Assembly (NCBI RefSeq): GCF_001590905.1
Contig: NZ_BCTT01000014.1
Coordinates: forward strand, 1-64,000
Length of the DNA stretch: 64,000 bases
Source of the DNA: Serratia grimesii NBRC 13537
GTDB lineage: Bacteria > Pseudomonadota > Gammaproteobacteria > Enterobacterales > Enterobacteriaceae
Direction of reading: 5' to 3'
This document shows, in pieces, positions 1 through 14,919 of this stretch (positions within the stretch are counted from its first letter, which is position 1; every line of letters starts with the position of its first letter). Made by a program: the position numbers and the translations under genes. The notes under the pieces were generated by a model that had not been told where the DNA came from, did not search any database, and saw only the letters and a program-made list of their open reading frames with translations.

Positions 1-13
1 GGCAGCGTTTTCG

Positions 14-547
14 TCACTTTTCATACTGAATTTGCCCAAACTCCTGAGCAAAGCGGTCCACCATTTGCCAATCGGTATACTCAACTTCTTTACTGGTATC
101 TGTTTCGCCGCCTGTCATACGCATAATAAGTTGAATCATGACGCGATCGAACCAGCGATAACGCGGATAACGCAGTGCGCCGGCAAACACGACACACTGT
201 TTTGGCTGCCAAGGGGAGGACAACAGAAACTTGCGGGTATAAGCATTGGTCTGGGGTGAACGCTTCTCTGCTTTGCGGGCAGTCAGGTTAACGCTGAAAA
301 ATGCACTTGGCATCTGGTTCAACTGCTCGGCATGCTGCTTAACAAACTTAGCCAACGCCGGATGGAAATGTCCATAACGTATCGAGGCACCAATCAGCAC
401 CTGCTGATACTGGTTAAGGTCAACATCATCCGCTTGCTGCAGATCAATCACGTCGCAGCGCAATGTATCCTGTAATTTGTTTGCTATATAAGAAGCGATA
501 GAACGTGTTTGCCCATCACGGCTGGAATAAAGAATCAGTGCCTTCAC
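14..547 (-). CDS. hemG: Menaquinone-dependent protoporphyrinogen oxidase
   Basis: HemG oxidises protoporphyrinogen IX to protoporphyrin IX, the penultimate step of haem synthesis, at the inner membrane and passes electrons to quinones. The 177-residue product has a flavodoxin fold beginning [16 protein letters not shown], the FMN phosphate loop, and is close to the 181 residues of E. coli HemG. I chose the GTG at 547 because the sequence GAAGGAGTAAC lies just before it. An in-frame ATG further upstream would run into trkH. It follows trkH with a 22-bp gap on the same strand, the trkH-hemG order of E. coli. Confidence 0.95.
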   Translation of the reverse strand: MKALILYSSRDGQTRSIASYIANKLQDTLRCDVIDLQQADDVDLNQYQQVLIGASIRYGHFHPALAKFVKQHAEQLNQMPSAFFSVNLTARKAEKRSPQTNAYTRKFLLSSPWQPKQCVVFAGALRYPRYRWFDRVMIQLIMRMTGGETDTSKEVEYTDWQMVDRFAQEFGQIQYEK

Positions 548-569
548 GGCGTTACTCCTTCTATCAGGA

Positions 570-2021
570 TCATTCACGCCAGAACGTCGGCGTAAACAGA
601 ACCAGTAGTGTAAAGACTTCAAGGCGCCCGAACAGCATCGTCAGAACCAGAATCCACTTCGCCGGTGCAGGCATAGTCGTAAAGTTATCCGCCACGACAC
701 CCAAACCCGGCCCCAGATTGTTCAACGTCGCAGTTACCGCAGCAAAAGCAGAGAAATCATCAACACCGGTAGCAATAATTGCCAGCATGCTGACGATAAA
801 GACCAATGCATAAGCAGAGAAGAACCCCCATACCGCTTCAAGAATACGTTCCGGCAGCGCCCGGTTACCCAACTTGATCGTGTAAACAGCATTGGGATGC
901 ACCAGCCTTTTGAGCTCACGTGAACCCTGTAAATACAGCAACAGAATACGGATCACTTTCAGCCCGCCCCCTGTTGAACCAGCACAGCCGCCAATAAATG
1001 CAGAACACAACAACAACATCGGCAGGAATAACGGCCACTTGGCAATGCTGTCAGTGGTAAAGCCCGCAGTTGTCGCCATCGATACAACCTGGAAGAACGC
1101 TTGATTGACCGTTTCCATACCGGTTTTGTAAACCCCGTGCCCCCACAACACGGCAGTACACACCACCACCAACGTCAGTTGCACAGCGATAAACATGCGA
1201 AACTCAGGATCGCGCCAATAGACTTTCAGGCTGCGACCACTCAGTAAGGCGAAGTGCAAACCGTAGTTACAACCCGAGATCAGCAGGAAGATAGCAATAA
1301 TGGTGTTAATGGTTGGACTGGCGTAATACCCGATACTGGCATCATGGGTAGAAAAGCCGCCAATGGCGATAGTCGAAAAACTGTGGCCGATAGCATCGAA
1401 TACCGACATGCCCGCGCCCCATAACGCCAATGCGCAGGCGATAGTCAGCAACACATAAATCAGCCACAGGGTTTTCGCGGTTTCGGCAATGCGTGGACGC
1501 ATCTTGTTGTCTTTCAGCGGGCCGGGCATTTCTGCACGGTATAACTGCATGCCGCCGACGCCGAGGATTGGCAGTATCGCGACCGCCAATACGATGATCC
1601 CCATCCCGCCCATCCACTGCAGCATCTGACGGTAGAACAAAATGGCTTTCGGCAACGAGTCCAATCCCACCAATGTGGTGGCACCTGTCGTCGTTAAGCC
1701 GGAGAAAGATTCAAAGAAAGCATCGGTTAGCGACAGGTTAGGCCGCTCCGAGAATAAAAACGGTAATGCCCCGACACTGCCCAGCACGGTCCAGAACAGC
1801 ACCACAATCAGAAAACCTTCGCGTGGCTTCAGCTCATGCTTTTGCTTGCGATTGGGCCACCACAATATCAATCCAATGGTCACAGCCACAAAGAAGGTCT
1901 GGCTGAATGCCCTCCCCGCCCCATCGCGGTATATCAATGCCACCAGACCAGGAATAAACATCGTCCCGGAGAACAGGATGACCAGCAGACCAACGATACG
2001 GGTTATAGCGCGAAAATGCAT
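570..2021 (-). CDS. trkH: Trk potassium uptake channel subunit TrkH
   Basis: TrkH is the inner-membrane pore of the Trk potassium uptake system and is gated by the cytosolic ring protein TrkA. The 483-residue product matches E. coli TrkH in length and almost residue for residue. Selectivity-filter segments are visible in order: [29 protein letters not shown] and [10 protein letters not shown]. These mark four pseudo-repeats of membrane-loop-membrane units. The protein starts [13 protein letters not shown] and ends FTPTFWRE as in E. coli. It is the first gene of the trkH-hemG pair and lies 34 bp after yigZ, so it may be co-transcribed with pepQ-yigZ. Confidence 0.97.
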   Translation of the reverse strand: MHFRAITRIVGLLVILFSGTMFIPGLVALIYRDGAGRAFSQTFFVAVTIGLILWWPNRKQKHELKPREGFLIVVLFWTVLGSVGALPFLFSERPNLSLTDAFFESFSGLTTTGATTLVGLDSLPKAILFYRQMLQWMGGMGIIVLAVAILPILGVGGMQLYRAEMPGPLKDNKMRPRIAETAKTLWLIYVLLTIACALALWGAGMSVFDAIGHSFSTIAIGGFSTHDASIGYYASPTINTIIAIFLLISGCNYGLHFALLSGRSLKVYWRDPEFRMFIAVQLTLVVVCTAVLWGHGVYKTGMETVNQAFFQVVSMATTAGFTTDSIAKWPLFLPMLLLCSAFIGGCAGSTGGGLKVIRILLLYLQGSRELKRLVHPNAVYTIKLGNRALPERILEAVWGFFSAYALVFIVSMLAIIATGVDDFSAFAAVTATLNNLGPGLGVVADNFTTMPAPAKWILVLTMLFGRLEVFTLLVLFTPTFWRE

Positions 2022-2055
2022 TTCAGCACGATCCTTAGCAATTCAGTTGGGGGAA

Positions 2056-2670
2056 TTATTGCGAAATGGGGGTCAATTGCAAATTACCGCGACTGAGATC
2101 ACGTAATTTATTCCCGAACGCTTCAACCCCAGTTACCGGTAAAGTCAGATGCAGCAGGACTGAAGCGCCATACTCCCCCTGTACAATCCGCCCTTCTAAT
2201 TGCTGCAACAGATTCTCTACCAATGCCAACTGCGCATAGTCACATTGCAAAGTATATTCGGCCTGCGGGATCTTGTAGCTTACAGCCAACTGCTTTAATG
2301 CTTGCTGCACACCACTGCCGTAGGCTCTCACCAAACCGCCAGTGCCGAGTTTAATACCGCCATAGTAACGTACTACTACAGCGGTGATTTCCCCTATACC
2401 ACTCCCCATCAACTGCGCAAGAATAGGTTTACCCGCAGTGCCGGAAGGTTCCCCGTCGTCGGAAAACCCCAACTGTTGTGAATCAGTCGGGGGCCCAGCG
2501 ACAAATGCCCAACAATGATGACGGGCGGTCGGGTGTTCATCACGAACCTGCTGGATAAACGCCTTGGCCGCATCAACCCCGCCAGTCGGCGCAAGCAGGG
2601 TGATAAAACGGCTCTTCTTTATTTCTTCGCTGACGCTAACAGGGCCTGCCGGGATCGGATAAGGCTGCAT
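2056..2670 (-). CDS. yigZ: YigZ, IMPACT/YvyE family protein
   Basis: This is a 204-residue IMPACT-family protein like E. coli YigZ. The family has an RNase PH/S5-like N-terminal domain with the signature GFSDDGEPSGTAGKP (about residues 69-83) and VRYYGGIKLGTGGL, followed by an EF-G-like C-terminal domain. The molecular role in bacteria is unsettled; eukaryotic relatives regulate the Gcn2 kinase. Its ATG overlaps the pepQ stop codon by one base (TGATG), which suggests translational coupling to pepQ. Family assignment is firm; function is not inferred. Confidence 0.93.
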   Translation of the reverse strand: MQPYPIPAGPVSVSEEIKKSRFITLLAPTGGVDAAKAFIQQVRDEHPTARHHCWAFVAGPPTDSQQLGFSDDGEPSGTAGKPILAQLMGSGIGEITAVVVRYYGGIKLGTGGLVRAYGSGVQQALKQLAVSYKIPQAEYTLQCDYAQLALVENLLQQLEGRIVQGEYGASVLLHLTLPVTGVEAFGNKLRDLSRGNLQLTPISQ

Positions 2671-4001
2671 CAGGCCAGGTTCAGATCACGCGTCATGTTC
2701 TCAATACGCTTTTCGTGAATCACGATATTGTCTTCAATACGGATACCACCATAAGGTTTCAGCGCATCGATACGATCCCAGGCAAAGTGCTGGCTGAATT
2801 CGCCGCTACGCCATGGCGCTAACAGTGATTCAATAAAATACATGCCCGGTTCAATGGTCAATACCATGCCTGGTTGCAATACACGGGTGCAGCGCAGGTA
2901 CGGGTATTTGGACGGAGCAGCCAGATGGGTACCTTGTTCATCCTGCATGAAGCCCGCAGAATCATGCACCTGCAGACCCAGAGGATGCCCCAAACCATGT
3001 GGTAAGAACGGCGTCGTCAGCCCCTGCTCTACCATCGCTTCTTCACTGATGCCGCTCACCAGCTTGTGGCTCTTGAGCAGTTTTGCGATACGTTGATGCA
3101 TCTGAACATGGTAATCGGTATAGCGTACGCCAGCTTTGATGGTCTCCATCAGTGCCAGTTGTTCGTGATTGAGATCTTTGACCAGCTGTGCGAAGTCACT
3201 ACCGCTCTGACCGGCATAAGTTCGCGTCAAGTCAGCGGCATAGCCATTGTATTCCGCACCGGCGTCAATCAGGAAACTCAGTACTTCGGCCGGCGGCTGG
3301 TGATCCAGCGTGGTGTAATGCAGAACCGACGCATGTTCATTCAACGCAACAATGTTGTCATAAGGTACATCGGTGTCACGATGTCCGGTTGCCGTGAGGT
3401 AAGCCAGGTTGATATCAAACTCGCTCATGCCCGACAGGAAGGCTTCATGGGCAGCACGGTGCCCCATCACTGCAGTTTTTTGCGCTTCACGCATACAGGC
3501 CAGTTCATAACCTGTTTTGATTGAGCGATGGAAATCGAGGTAGTTCAATACGGCTTTCGGATTGACGTTTTCCGCTGAGATGCCGAGGTCACGGGCACGC
3601 TGCTGTGCATAACCAATATAACCCACACGTTCACGCTGAGCAGGCAGTTGCTGCGCGATATCGTCAGCATTGGCCAACGGCATCAACTCAACAGATTTGG
3701 TCCAGAAACTCTCAGGCAACGGCTCAACACTGTGCCAGTAATCGACCGGCGAATAGAACCACAGCTTCGGTTTGTTAACGCCGTCCACCCACAGCCAGCA
3801 GTTTGGCACTGAGGTGACCGGCACCCAAGCCTTAAAGTGCGCGTTCACTTTGAACGGATAACTGCGGTCGTCCTGGAAGATCCGTTGCAGTTCCCCTGAG
3901 TGGATCAGCAACGCATCCAGTTTATTGCGCGTTAACACTTCACGCGCGCGTTTTTGTAGTTCTGCCAGGTGGTCGTTATACAAAGAAGCCAGTGTTTCCA
4001 T
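2670..4001 (-). CDS. pepQ: Xaa-Pro dipeptidase
   Basis: PepQ hydrolyses dipeptides with C-terminal proline in the cytosol using a dinuclear metal centre of the pita-bread (M24B) family. Ligands are recognisable in [15 protein letters not shown] (two Asp), [15 protein letters not shown] (His), TIEPGMYF (Glu) and GIRIEDN (Glu). The 443-residue length equals E. coli PepQ when the ATG at 4001 is used. A GTG one codon upstream is also open, but an AAGGG lies at good spacing for the ATG. It leads the pepQ-yigZ unit. Confidence 0.95.
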   Translation of the reverse strand: METLASLYNDHLAELQKRAREVLTRNKLDALLIHSGELQRIFQDDRSYPFKVNAHFKAWVPVTSVPNCWLWVDGVNKPKLWFYSPVDYWHSVEPLPESFWTKSVELMPLANADDIAQQLPAQRERVGYIGYAQQRARDLGISAENVNPKAVLNYLDFHRSIKTGYELACMREAQKTAVMGHRAAHEAFLSGMSEFDINLAYLTATGHRDTDVPYDNIVALNEHASVLHYTTLDHQPPAEVLSFLIDAGAEYNGYAADLTRTYAGQSGSDFAQLVKDLNHEQLALMETIKAGVRYTDYHVQMHQRIAKLLKSHKLVSGISEEAMVEQGLTTPFLPHGLGHPLGLQVHDSAGFMQDEQGTHLAAPSKYPYLRCTRVLQPGMVLTIEPGMYFIESLLAPWRSGEFSQHFAWDRIDALKPYGGIRIEDNIVIHEKRIENMTRDLNLA

Positions 4002-4118
4002 CACAATACCCTTTTACATACCATTAGAACGGAATGCCTCATCTTAGCACACCGTTCCGGCGCACCAACCTCATCACCTCGGGCATGCGGGGCGGTTCGC
4101 AAATCGTTGTAAACGCCG

Positions 4119-5315
4119 TTACATCCGTAGCTTAACAATTAACCAGGCAATAAAACCCAACAAGGCAATAGCGGCCGCCCACAACCCGTGATGCTCGAGC
4201 AAAACCGCACCGGCAGCCGCGATACCCGCCAGACATTGTTGCAGAAATCCACATAACGCCATCGCATAGGCGCCATGCGCTTTGGCATCACTGACGGCCA
4301 TCGCCATACTGTTAGGGAACAACACTGCCTGGCCAAAAATAGTCAGACAATACAGCACAACGAATAACGCCATGCCGGAAAGCCCCACCAGCAAGCCACT
4401 CCACCACAGCAACATGATCGCAGCAGTCGTCATAGCGACAATACGCGCTCCCACCAGCATTAACCGCTTACCGCCGAAACGCGCCACGGTTCGATTCACT
4501 ACCATGGCTCCAGAAAAGTAAGCCACGCCGATGACCAGCCCCAGCGCCCCAAATGCCGTCACATTTAGGCCAAAACCCTGCTGTATGATAAACGGGCTCA
4601 CTTCCTGCAACGTCACCGTTGTTGCGAACCCCAATCCACCAACACATGCCGGCCAGAAGAAGCCTGGGCGGCGCAGAATATGCCAATAGGTTGCCGCCAT
4701 CCCCGGACGTTGCCCCTCTGTACGACCTGCCTCCAGCGGCAATGTCGCCATGAGCAACAAAATTGCCATCCCGGTCAGCCCCATCAGTACAAAACCCATT
4801 TGCCAGTGCGAATACTGGCTGAGTAACCCACCAATAAACTGCCCACCGCCCAACGCGGCGATAAAGGCGATCGACAACACAGAGAGCCGTCTCGCCAATT
4901 CATCGCCGTGCCAGTTATCGCGAACAATAATACGCGCGATAATCGCGGCACCGCCGGCTGCAACCCCTTGCAGTGCACGCAGCACCAATAACTGCGTGCC
5001 ATTACTGCAAAACGTCAACAATAGGCTGCAACTGATGAACAGCACCAGAGATAACGTCAGTGGCAAGCGGCGACCAAAACGATCGGCTGCAGCCCCCCAA
5101 AACAACACCGGCAAGGCAGCGCCAATCACGAAGATTGATATCGAAAGCTCAGTTGCGCGGCGCGTCATCGCCAATTCCTGCATCACCGTAGGTAGAGAAG
5201 GCAAGTACACCGTTGTCGCCATTTGCGCCATAAAGACCAGCAGACAGGCCAGCGTCATCGTTCTGGCAGGAATACTCCAGAAACTACTGTGCTTTATGCA
5301 TACTTCTTTACTCAT
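4119..5315 (-). CDS. MFS drug-efflux-type transporter (Bcr/CflA or EmrD-like)
   Basis: The 398-residue inner-membrane protein has about twelve hydrophobic segments and the MFS motif A region ADRFGRRLPLT after the second segment. The pattern QMATTVYLPSLPTVMQEL in the first helix and LQGVAAGGAAIIARIIVRD in the fourth resemble the Bcr/CflA and EmrD drug-proton antiporters. The substrate cannot be read from sequence. The ATG at 5315 has AGAGG six bases upstream and is preferred to a longer frame starting at 5339. It is divergent from fadB and is not present at this place in E. coli, where pepQ and fadB are adjacent. Confidence 0.8.
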   Translation of the reverse strand: MSKEVCIKHSSFWSIPARTMTLACLLVFMAQMATTVYLPSLPTVMQELAMTRRATELSISIFVIGAALPVLFWGAAADRFGRRLPLTLSLVLFISCSLLLTFCSNGTQLLVLRALQGVAAGGAAIIARIIVRDNWHGDELARRLSVLSIAFIAALGGGQFIGGLLSQYSHWQMGFVLMGLTGMAILLLMATLPLEAGRTEGQRPGMAATYWHILRRPGFFWPACVGGLGFATTVTLQEVSPFIIQQGFGLNVTAFGALGLVIGVAYFSGAMVVNRTVARFGGKRLMLVGARIVAMTTAAIMLLWWSGLLVGLSGMALFVVLYCLTIFGQAVLFPNSMAMAVSDAKAHGAYAMALCGFLQQCLAGIAAAGAVLLEHHGLWAAAIALLGFIAWLIVKLRM

Positions 5316-5507
5316 TCCGTACCTCTGCGTGTGTCGCACTCGTCCACAGCAAGTCTATGGGGGCTTTCATGTGCCAGCAAATCACCATAACGCATAAAAT
5401 ATAACTTCGTTTTAAATCATAAACATACCTTATAGTCATGTGATCCGCCCTGCAAAAATGCAATCTCTCATTTGCATATTGTTAACATAAAAACCACACT
5501 CCTCATC

Positions 5508-5524
5508 ATCTGGTCATACCAGAT
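5508..5524 (+). promoter_or_regulatory. FadR operator upstream of fadBA
   Basis: The sequence ATCTGGTCATACCAGAT is a perfect 7-bp inverted repeat with a 3-bp centre. It is nearly identical to the FadR site I recall for the E. coli fadBA promoter. It lies 24 bp before the fadB start. FadR bound here would repress beta-oxidation until long-chain acyl-CoA releases it. Confidence 0.85.
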
Positions 5525-5548
5525 CAAACGCTGATTCAGGAGATACAC

Positions 5549-8912
<3,364 letters not shown>

Positions 8913-8983
8913 CTGTGTCTATTAGGGATGACTGCGTCAACACTTAAAATCGCAGCATCCCACCAAGTTTAGTTGCCGTACTT

Positions 8984-9009
8984 CCCGCCTGTCAGGGGCG
9001 GGTTTTTTT
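8984..9009 (+). terminator. Intrinsic terminator of fadBA
   Basis: The arms CCCGCC (8984-8989) and GGCGGG (8997-9002) form a stem followed directly by a run of seven T. It lies 70 bp after the fadA stop. Confidence 0.85.
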
Positions 9010-9036
9010 ATGCCTGTTATTCGCCGGCGCCCAAAT

Positions 9037-9070
9037 AAAAACGGGGCGACCACCGGCCACCCCGTCTTAT
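9037..9070 (-). terminator. Intrinsic terminator after fre
   Basis: The arms ACGGGG (9041-9046) and CCCCGT (9060-9065) form a stem. Read on the minus strand it is followed by TTTTATTT. It faces the fadA terminator, separating the convergent fadBA and fre units. Confidence 0.75.
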
Positions 9071-9084
9071 GCCTATCCCGTGTA

Positions 9085-9786
9085 TTAGATAAACGAGAAG
9101 GCATCACCGAACATGTGTGCTTCCAGCGCACCACGTTCGGCACAGAAACGCTCCCGAGCAATTTTTGCCATTTCAAAACGCCCGGCAATATAGATATCGT
9201 GCTCCGCCAGCGTACCGAAGTCCTGCAATACCGCGCTGAGAACCGTGCCACTACGGCCACGCCACTCGTCTTCCGGTTGTTCAACTACCGGGATCACTTT
9301 CAGGTTCGGGTGTTGCACCGACAGTGCTTCCAGCTCACTCAAATCGTACAGGTGCTTCAGCTCACGCCCGCCCCAGTAGATAGAGATATCGCGGTTCGGC
9401 TGCTGCTCCAACGCAGCCAACAGAATCGAGCGCGCATAGGAGAACCCTGTACCACCGGCGATCAACACCAGCGGACGACTGCCTTCCTCACGCAACCAAG
9501 CGTCACCGTGCGGGATATCAACGGTAATCGCCTGCTCTTTCAGAATACGATCCATCACCGCCATAGCGTACAGATTCAGTTCCGAAGCACCAATGTGCAG
9601 CTCAATGTAATCCTGCTCTGTCGGGATCGAGGCCAATGAGAACGGACGCTTGTCACGCTCATCCATCACCACCATCAAATACTGCCCTGCCTTGAAAGAA
9701 AACGGTGCCTCAGGCACCAAACGTACCCGGTAAACCGTATCGGTAATGGCCTCTACGGAGGTCACTTTACAGCTCAATATTGTCAT
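9085..9786 (-). CDS. fre: NAD(P)H-flavin reductase
   Basis: Fre reduces free flavins with NAD(P)H and supplies reduced flavin to other enzymes, including the prenylated-FMN route used by UbiD. The 233-residue product matches E. coli Fre in length when started at the ATG at 9786 ([15 protein letters not shown]). The FAD/FMN-binding segment RPFSLAS and the nucleotide-binding [13 protein letters not shown] are visible. It lies downstream of ubiD on the same strand, separated by about 170 bp that hold a degenerate ERIC element. Confidence 0.96.
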   Translation of the reverse strand: MTILSCKVTSVEAITDTVYRVRLVPEAPFSFKAGQYLMVVMDERDKRPFSLASIPTEQDYIELHIGASELNLYAMAVMDRILKEQAITVDIPHGDAWLREEGSRPLVLIAGGTGFSYARSILLAALEQQPNRDISIYWGGRELKHLYDLSELEALSVQHPNLKVIPVVEQPEDEWRGRSGTVLSAVLQDFGTLAEHDIYIAGRFEMAKIARERFCAERGALEAHMFGDAFSFI

Positions 9787-9835
9787 GCGTTCCCTCTGTC
9801 GGGTCATCAATGCAAAACTGAGAACAGAGCCTGAC

Positions 9836-9960
9836 TTACCCTTCATACTTGAAGCTGAATCTTTATTGGCTTTACTCGCTGACCTCGGCCACTTCAATAT
9901 CTAAGTGCCAAGGGATTCGCTGCGTTGCCACTTCAATGCAACCCCAATTACTTGGATAGA
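9836..9960. repeat. Degenerate ERIC-type repeat between ubiD and fre
   Basis: About 125 bp share the ERIC layout seen at 52771-52899: TTACCCTTCATACTTGAAGC at one end, an internal TACTCGCTGACCTCGGCCAC, and a closing segment ending CTTGGATA. It fills the gap between ubiD and fre and abuts the ubiD stop codon. It would therefore be transcribed as a long imperfect hairpin inside the ubiD-fre message. It is more diverged than the other copies. Confidence 0.65.
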
Positions 9961-11457
9961 TTATATTGTCGGTTCTCTGTCACTTAAAATTGCGAGCTCA
10001 TCCCAGATTTCGTCGACGCGCGCACGCACCTTTTCATCCATCTGAATCGGACGGCCCCATTCGCGCGGGGTTTCACCCGGCCATTTATTGGTGGCATCCA
10101 GCCCCATCTTCGATCCCAAACCGGAAACCGGTGAGGCGAAGTCCAGATAATCGATCGGCGTATTCTCCACCATAACAGTATCCCTTGCCGGATCCATTCG
10201 GGTGGTGATCGCCCAGATCACATCATTCCAGTCACGAGCATTGATGTCATCGTCACAAACAATCACGAACTTGGTGTACATAAACTGACGCAGGAATGAC
10301 CAGACGCCCATCATTACGCGTTTGGCATGACCCGCATACTGTTTCTTAATGGTCACTACCGCCAGGCGATAGGAACAACCTTCAGGCGGTAAATAGAAAT
10401 CAACAATTTCCGGGAACTGCTTTTGCAAGATTGGCACAAATACTTCGTTCAACGCCACACCCAACACCGCCGGCTCATCCGGCGGACGGCCAGTGTAGGT
10501 CGAGTGATAAATGGCGTCGCGACGTTGAGTAATGTGGGTGATAGTGAAGACTGGGAAGTGGTCTATCTCGTTGTAGTAACCGGTGTGATCGCCATACGGG
10601 CCTTCCGGCGCCATTTCACCCGGTTCAATGTAACCCTCTAACACGATTTCTGCGCTGGCGGGCACTTCCAGATCGCAAGAGATACACTTGACCACTTCAG
10701 TCTTATTGCCACGCAATAGGCCAGCAAAAGCATATTCAGACAGGGTATCCGGCACTGGCGTCACTGCACCAAGAATAGTGGCAGGATCTGCACCTAGCGC
10801 GACGGCAACCGGGAAACGCTCACCGGGATGTGCCTGGCACCATTCAAGATAATCCAGCGCGCCGCCGCGGTGCGACAACCAACGCATGATGACTTTATTC
10901 TTGCTCAGCACCTGTTGACGATAGATACCCAGGTTCTGTCGCTCTTTTTGCGGCCCACGAGTGACTGTCAGGCCCCAGGTGATCAACGGTGCCGCGTCTT
11001 CCGGCCAGCAGTGCATCACCGGGATACGGCTGAGATCGACGTCATCGCCCTGCCATACCTGTTCCTGGCAAGGCGCTGAACCCAAGACCTTGGTCGGCAT
11101 GTTCAACACTTGCTTGAACTTCGGTAGTTTATCAAACAGGTCGCGGAAGCCCTTTGGTGGCTCTGGCTCTTTCAGGAACGCCAGCAATTTGCCGACTTCA
11201 CGCAACGAGCTGACATCCTCCTGCCCCATGCCCATCGCAACGCGATTGGCGGTTCCGAACAGATTGCACAGCACAGGCATGTCGTACCCTTTCGGGTTTT
11301 CGAACAGCAGCGCCGGGCCGCCCGCACGTAAAGTACGATCGGCAATTTCTGTCATTTCCAGATAGGGATCAATCGGCTGGCTAATGCGTTTTAGTTCCCC
11401 TCTCTTTTCCAGCAACGAGAGGAAATCGCGTAAGTCACGGTATTTCATGCTGATCAT
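9961..11457 (-). CDS. ubiD: 4-hydroxy-3-polyprenylbenzoate decarboxylase
   Basis: UbiD decarboxylates 3-octaprenyl-4-hydroxybenzoate in ubiquinone synthesis using prenylated FMN made by UbiX. The 498-residue product is one residue longer than E. coli UbiD and very similar: [17 protein letters not shown] near the N-terminus, [13 protein letters not shown] with catalytic acidic residues, and [20 protein letters not shown] near the C-terminus. I chose the ATG at 11457 (MISMKYRDL, aligning with E. coli MDAMKYNDL). No strong ribosome site decides between it and the ATG at 11448. Confidence 0.95.
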   Translation of the reverse strand: MISMKYRDLRDFLSLLEKRGELKRISQPIDPYLEMTEIADRTLRAGGPALLFENPKGYDMPVLCNLFGTANRVAMGMGQEDVSSLREVGKLLAFLKEPEPPKGFRDLFDKLPKFKQVLNMPTKVLGSAPCQEQVWQGDDVDLSRIPVMHCWPEDAAPLITWGLTVTRGPQKERQNLGIYRQQVLSKNKVIMRWLSHRGGALDYLEWCQAHPGERFPVAVALGADPATILGAVTPVPDTLSEYAFAGLLRGNKTEVVKCISCDLEVPASAEIVLEGYIEPGEMAPEGPYGDHTGYYNEIDHFPVFTITHITQRRDAIYHSTYTGRPPDEPAVLGVALNEVFVPILQKQFPEIVDFYLPPEGCSYRLAVVTIKKQYAGHAKRVMMGVWSFLRQFMYTKFVIVCDDDINARDWNDVIWAITTRMDPARDTVMVENTPIDYLDFASPVSGLGSKMGLDATNKWPGETPREWGRPIQMDEKVRARVDEIWDELAILSDREPTI

Positions 11458-11545
11458 TATAACGGCCAGTGAGGAGGGCATTATAAGCCCTCTTCACGGT
11501 TGTTGCTGCACTTTTGTTAAACACCGGTAAATACATCGCCGGTTC

Positions 11546-12271
11546 TCAGTGGCACGTGAACGGCACCAACGTATGTAACGCCTGTGTATCACGGTACTCC
11601 TGGGTCTCCACACCGTGGCGGAACACCTTGAAACCTTGCTCTCTGGCGCTGAAGTAACGCAAATCATTACCCTCAACGTGCAGCAGGCTACCTTCACGCA
11701 ACGCCACCACAGACTCGCTTGGATTAACCGCGCAAAACTCCGCCAGACGTTCATCACGCGTTTCGCCCATGTGGCCACTGATATGAGCATCAATGTAGTG
11801 CGGGTTAATTTGAACCGGGAACAGGTTCAATGCTGGCAGTACGACGCTATTGCGCACTGGCATGTCATTGGTGGTACGAATGCTTGGTGTGGCAACGTTG
11901 CAACCCGCGCTCCAGCCCACATAGGGTACGCTACGTTCACGCACCGCTCGCTGGATAGGGACGATCAAACCGTTCTCATGCAGCATCTGGTTTAGCATCC
12001 AGGTATTGCCACCGCTGACCAAAATGCATTCCGCCTGTGCTATCGCCGCAGCCGGGGACTCGGCATGGTGAATGCTGGTTACGTTAATACCTAACGTTTG
12101 CGACAAGTCCTGCGCGCGTTGATCGTAATCACTGCGGATCATGGCATAAGGGATAAAAACGGCGGACGTGATGCCGCGGCGTGCGATCATCGCCAACAGG
12201 TGTTTCTTGGCATAGCCCAGCAGCTCATCCTCCCCGGACAGCTTGCCGTTACTCAACAGAAATAGTTCCAT
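11546..12271 (-). CDS. pepE: Dipeptidase E (alpha-aspartyl dipeptidase)
   Basis: PepE is a cytosolic serine peptidase of family S51 that cleaves Asp-X dipeptides. The 241-residue product begins MELFLLSNGKLSGED and carries the nucleophile elbow GWSAGCNV and the preceding LVSGGNTW, both typical of PepE. It is about 12 residues longer than the 229 of E. coli/Salmonella PepE, mainly at the C-terminus. It lies 88 bp upstream of ubiD on the same strand and divergent from rfaH. E. coli does not have pepE at this place. Confidence 0.92.
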   Translation of the reverse strand: MELFLLSNGKLSGEDELLGYAKKHLLAMIARRGITSAVFIPYAMIRSDYDQRAQDLSQTLGINVTSIHHAESPAAAIAQAECILVSGGNTWMLNQMLHENGLIVPIQRAVRERSVPYVGWSAGCNVATPSIRTTNDMPVRNSVVLPALNLFPVQINPHYIDAHISGHMGETRDERLAEFCAVNPSESVVALREGSLLHVEGNDLRYFSAREQGFKVFRHGVETQEYRDTQALHTLVPFTCH

Positions 12272-12515
12272 TTCTCCCCCTCAATCAAAAACGATGAATA
12301 GCGTCACATCTGGCAATCTCAGGCCAAGGCATACTGCGACGGTAGCAAATTTTTAGCCCTCTGTTATACCCAAGCCGTGCGAATAAGTGTGTGACCCTTC
12401 GCTAATTGCCAACGATTCATGCAGATAGCGACGGTTACATGCTGAAACTTGCACCACTATGTATCCGTAATGGCTTTTGATATGCTTACCGGCTGACAGA
12501 AAGGCATGTGAAATT

Positions 12516-13004
12516 ATGGAATCTTGGTACCTACTGTATTGTAAACGCGGCCAACTTTTACGGGCGCAGGAACATCTGGAGCGGCAGGAAGTGAACTGCC
12601 TGAGCCCAATCATTACGTTGGAAAAGATCGTACGCGGCAAACGCATTGCGGTCAGCGAACCCCTGTTCCCCAACTACCTGTTTGTGGAATTCAATCCGGA
12701 ACGCATCCATACCACGACCATCAGTGCAACACGTGGTGTCAGCCACTTCGTACGCTTTGGTTCAACGCCGACCACTATCCCGCAGAAAGTGATCGAAGAG
12801 TTGCAGACGCATACCGGCGAAACCTACTTCGATCCTGAAACCCCGCAACCGGGAGATAGCGTGTTGATCGTCGACGGCGTGTTTGAAGGGTTAAAAGCCA
12901 TCTACACCGAGCCTGACGGCGAGGCGCGCTCAATGCTGCTACTGAACCTGATAAACAAGCAGGTGACTCAGAGTGTCGATAACCGGCAGTTTCAAAAGTT
13001 GTAA
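12516..13004 (+). CDS. rfaH: Transcription antiterminator RfaH
   Basis: RfaH is a NusG paralogue that binds RNA polymerase paused at ops elements and lets it read through long virulence, LPS and capsule operons. The 162 residues equal E. coli Rfa[14 protein letters not shown] and [10 protein letters not shown] lie in the NGN domain, and [20 protein letters not shown] in the fold-switching C-terminal domain. The ATG at 12516 aligns with E. coli MQSWYLL; an upstream in-frame ATG at 12477 is rejected. It stands alone between divergent pepE and convergent hemB. Confidence 0.96.
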   Translation: MESWYLLYCKRGQLLRAQEHLERQEVNCLSPIITLEKIVRGKRIAVSEPLFPNYLFVEFNPERIHTTTISATRGVSHFVRFGSTPTTIPQKVIEELQTHTGETYFDPETPQPGDSVLIVDGVFEGLKAIYTEPDGEARSMLLLNLINKQVTQSVDNRQFQKL

Positions 13005-13007
13005 TGC

Positions 13008-13032
13008 AAAAAGGCGCCTATGGCGCCTTTAT
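13008..13032. terminator. Bidirectional terminator between rfaH and hemB
   Basis: AAAGGCGCC (13010-13018) and GGCGCCTTT (13022-13030) form a perfect 9-bp stem with a 3-base loop. A-rich and T-rich flanks let it work in both directions for the convergent genes. Confidence 0.85.
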
Positions 13033-13048
13033 CGTTGGTAATCGCGTC

Positions 13049-14080
<1,032 letters not shown>

Positions 14081-14085
14081 CTAAC

Positions 14086-14868
14086 TCATTCCAGCCGGAA
14101 AAGCCGGCGGGCGTTCTCATCGGTTTTCTGCCCCAGCCATTCGGGGTCTTCGTGTCGCCAGGCGGCCACCTGCCGGACGATATGAGGCAAAAAACAGGGT
14201 TCGTTGCGGCGAGATGCAGGTTTCGGATGTAAATCCCGGGGCAACAGATAGGGTGCGTCGGTTTCCAACAACAAACGATCGGCCGGAATCTGCGGCAACA
14301 GTGCACGCAACTCCAGGCCACGCCGTTCATCACAGACCCAACCGGTAATACCGATCGACAAGCCTAGCGACAGACAGCCTTCTAATTCTTCAGCCGTGCC
14401 CGTAAAACAGTGCACCACTGCCGCGGGCAGTTTATCCAACCATGGCGCGAGCAGCGCGGCAAAACGTGCGTGCGCATCGCGGCAATGAAGAAATACCGGC
14501 AGCGACAGCTCTGCAGCTAACGCAAGCTGTGCGCTGAATGCCACCTCTTGTTGCTCTGGTGTGGAAAAATTACGGTTAAAATCCAGCCCACATTCCCCCA
14601 CCGCCGCGACGTGCGGTTGAGCGGCCAATTCGTGGATATGTTCAGCGACCTGCTCGTCCCAACTACTGGCATGATGCGGATGCACGCCCGCAGTGGACCA
14701 ACAGTAGCCGGTGTGCAACTGCGCCAGCTCACTAGCAGCCCGGCTCTCCGTCAGATCCGTACCGGTAATCAGCATCCCTTTCACGCCTGCGGCGCGCGCG
14801 CGTTCCAGCACGGCGGGACGGTCCTTGGCAAACTGTGAACTGGTGAGATTTACACCGATATCAAACAT
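14086..14868 (-). CDS. tatD: TatD family metal-dependent deoxyribonuclease
   Basis: TatD is a cytosolic TIM-barrel nuclease with 3'-5' exonuclease activity implicated in DNA repair; it is not needed for Tat export despite its place after tatABC. The 260-residue product shows metal ligands DIGVNLTS near the start, [27 protein letters not shown] and LLETDAPYL. It follows tatC after a 51-bp gap holding a strong hairpin, and precedes hemB by 14 bp, so tatD-hemB probably form a unit. Confidence 0.94.
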   Translation of the reverse strand: MFDIGVNLTSSQFAKDRPAVLERARAAGVKGMLITGTDLTESRAASELAQLHTGYCWSTAGVHPHHASSWDEQVAEHIHELAAQPHVAAVGECGLDFNRNFSTPEQQEVAFSAQLALAAELSLPVFLHCRDAHARFAALLAPWLDKLPAAVVHCFTGTAEELEGCLSLGLSIGITGWVCDERRGLELRALLPQIPADRLLLETDAPYLLPRDLHPKPASRRNEPCFLPHIVRQVAAWRHEDPEWLGQKTDENARRLFRLE

Positions 14869-14882
14869 GGTTTTCCCAAAGT

Positions 14883-14906
14883 AAAAGCCGCCCAGCGGGC
14901 GGCTTT
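14883..14906 (-). terminator. Hairpin between tatC and tatD, likely partial terminator
   Basis: AAAGCCGCCC (14884-14893) and GGGCGGCTTT (14897-14906) form a 10-bp stem with a 3-base loop. On the minus strand it is followed by only TTTT, so partial termination after tatC is likely. Confidence 0.7.
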
Positions 14907-14919
14907 AGACAAACAAAGA

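Noticed and set aside
11494-11793. 99-codon minus-strand frame near pepE
   Set aside because: It lies mostly inside pepE in another frame and has a composition typical of shadow frames.
12341-12515. Possible further ERIC copy before rfaH
   Set aside because: A TATACCC occurs, but the inner core and the opposite terminus of the repeat family are missing.
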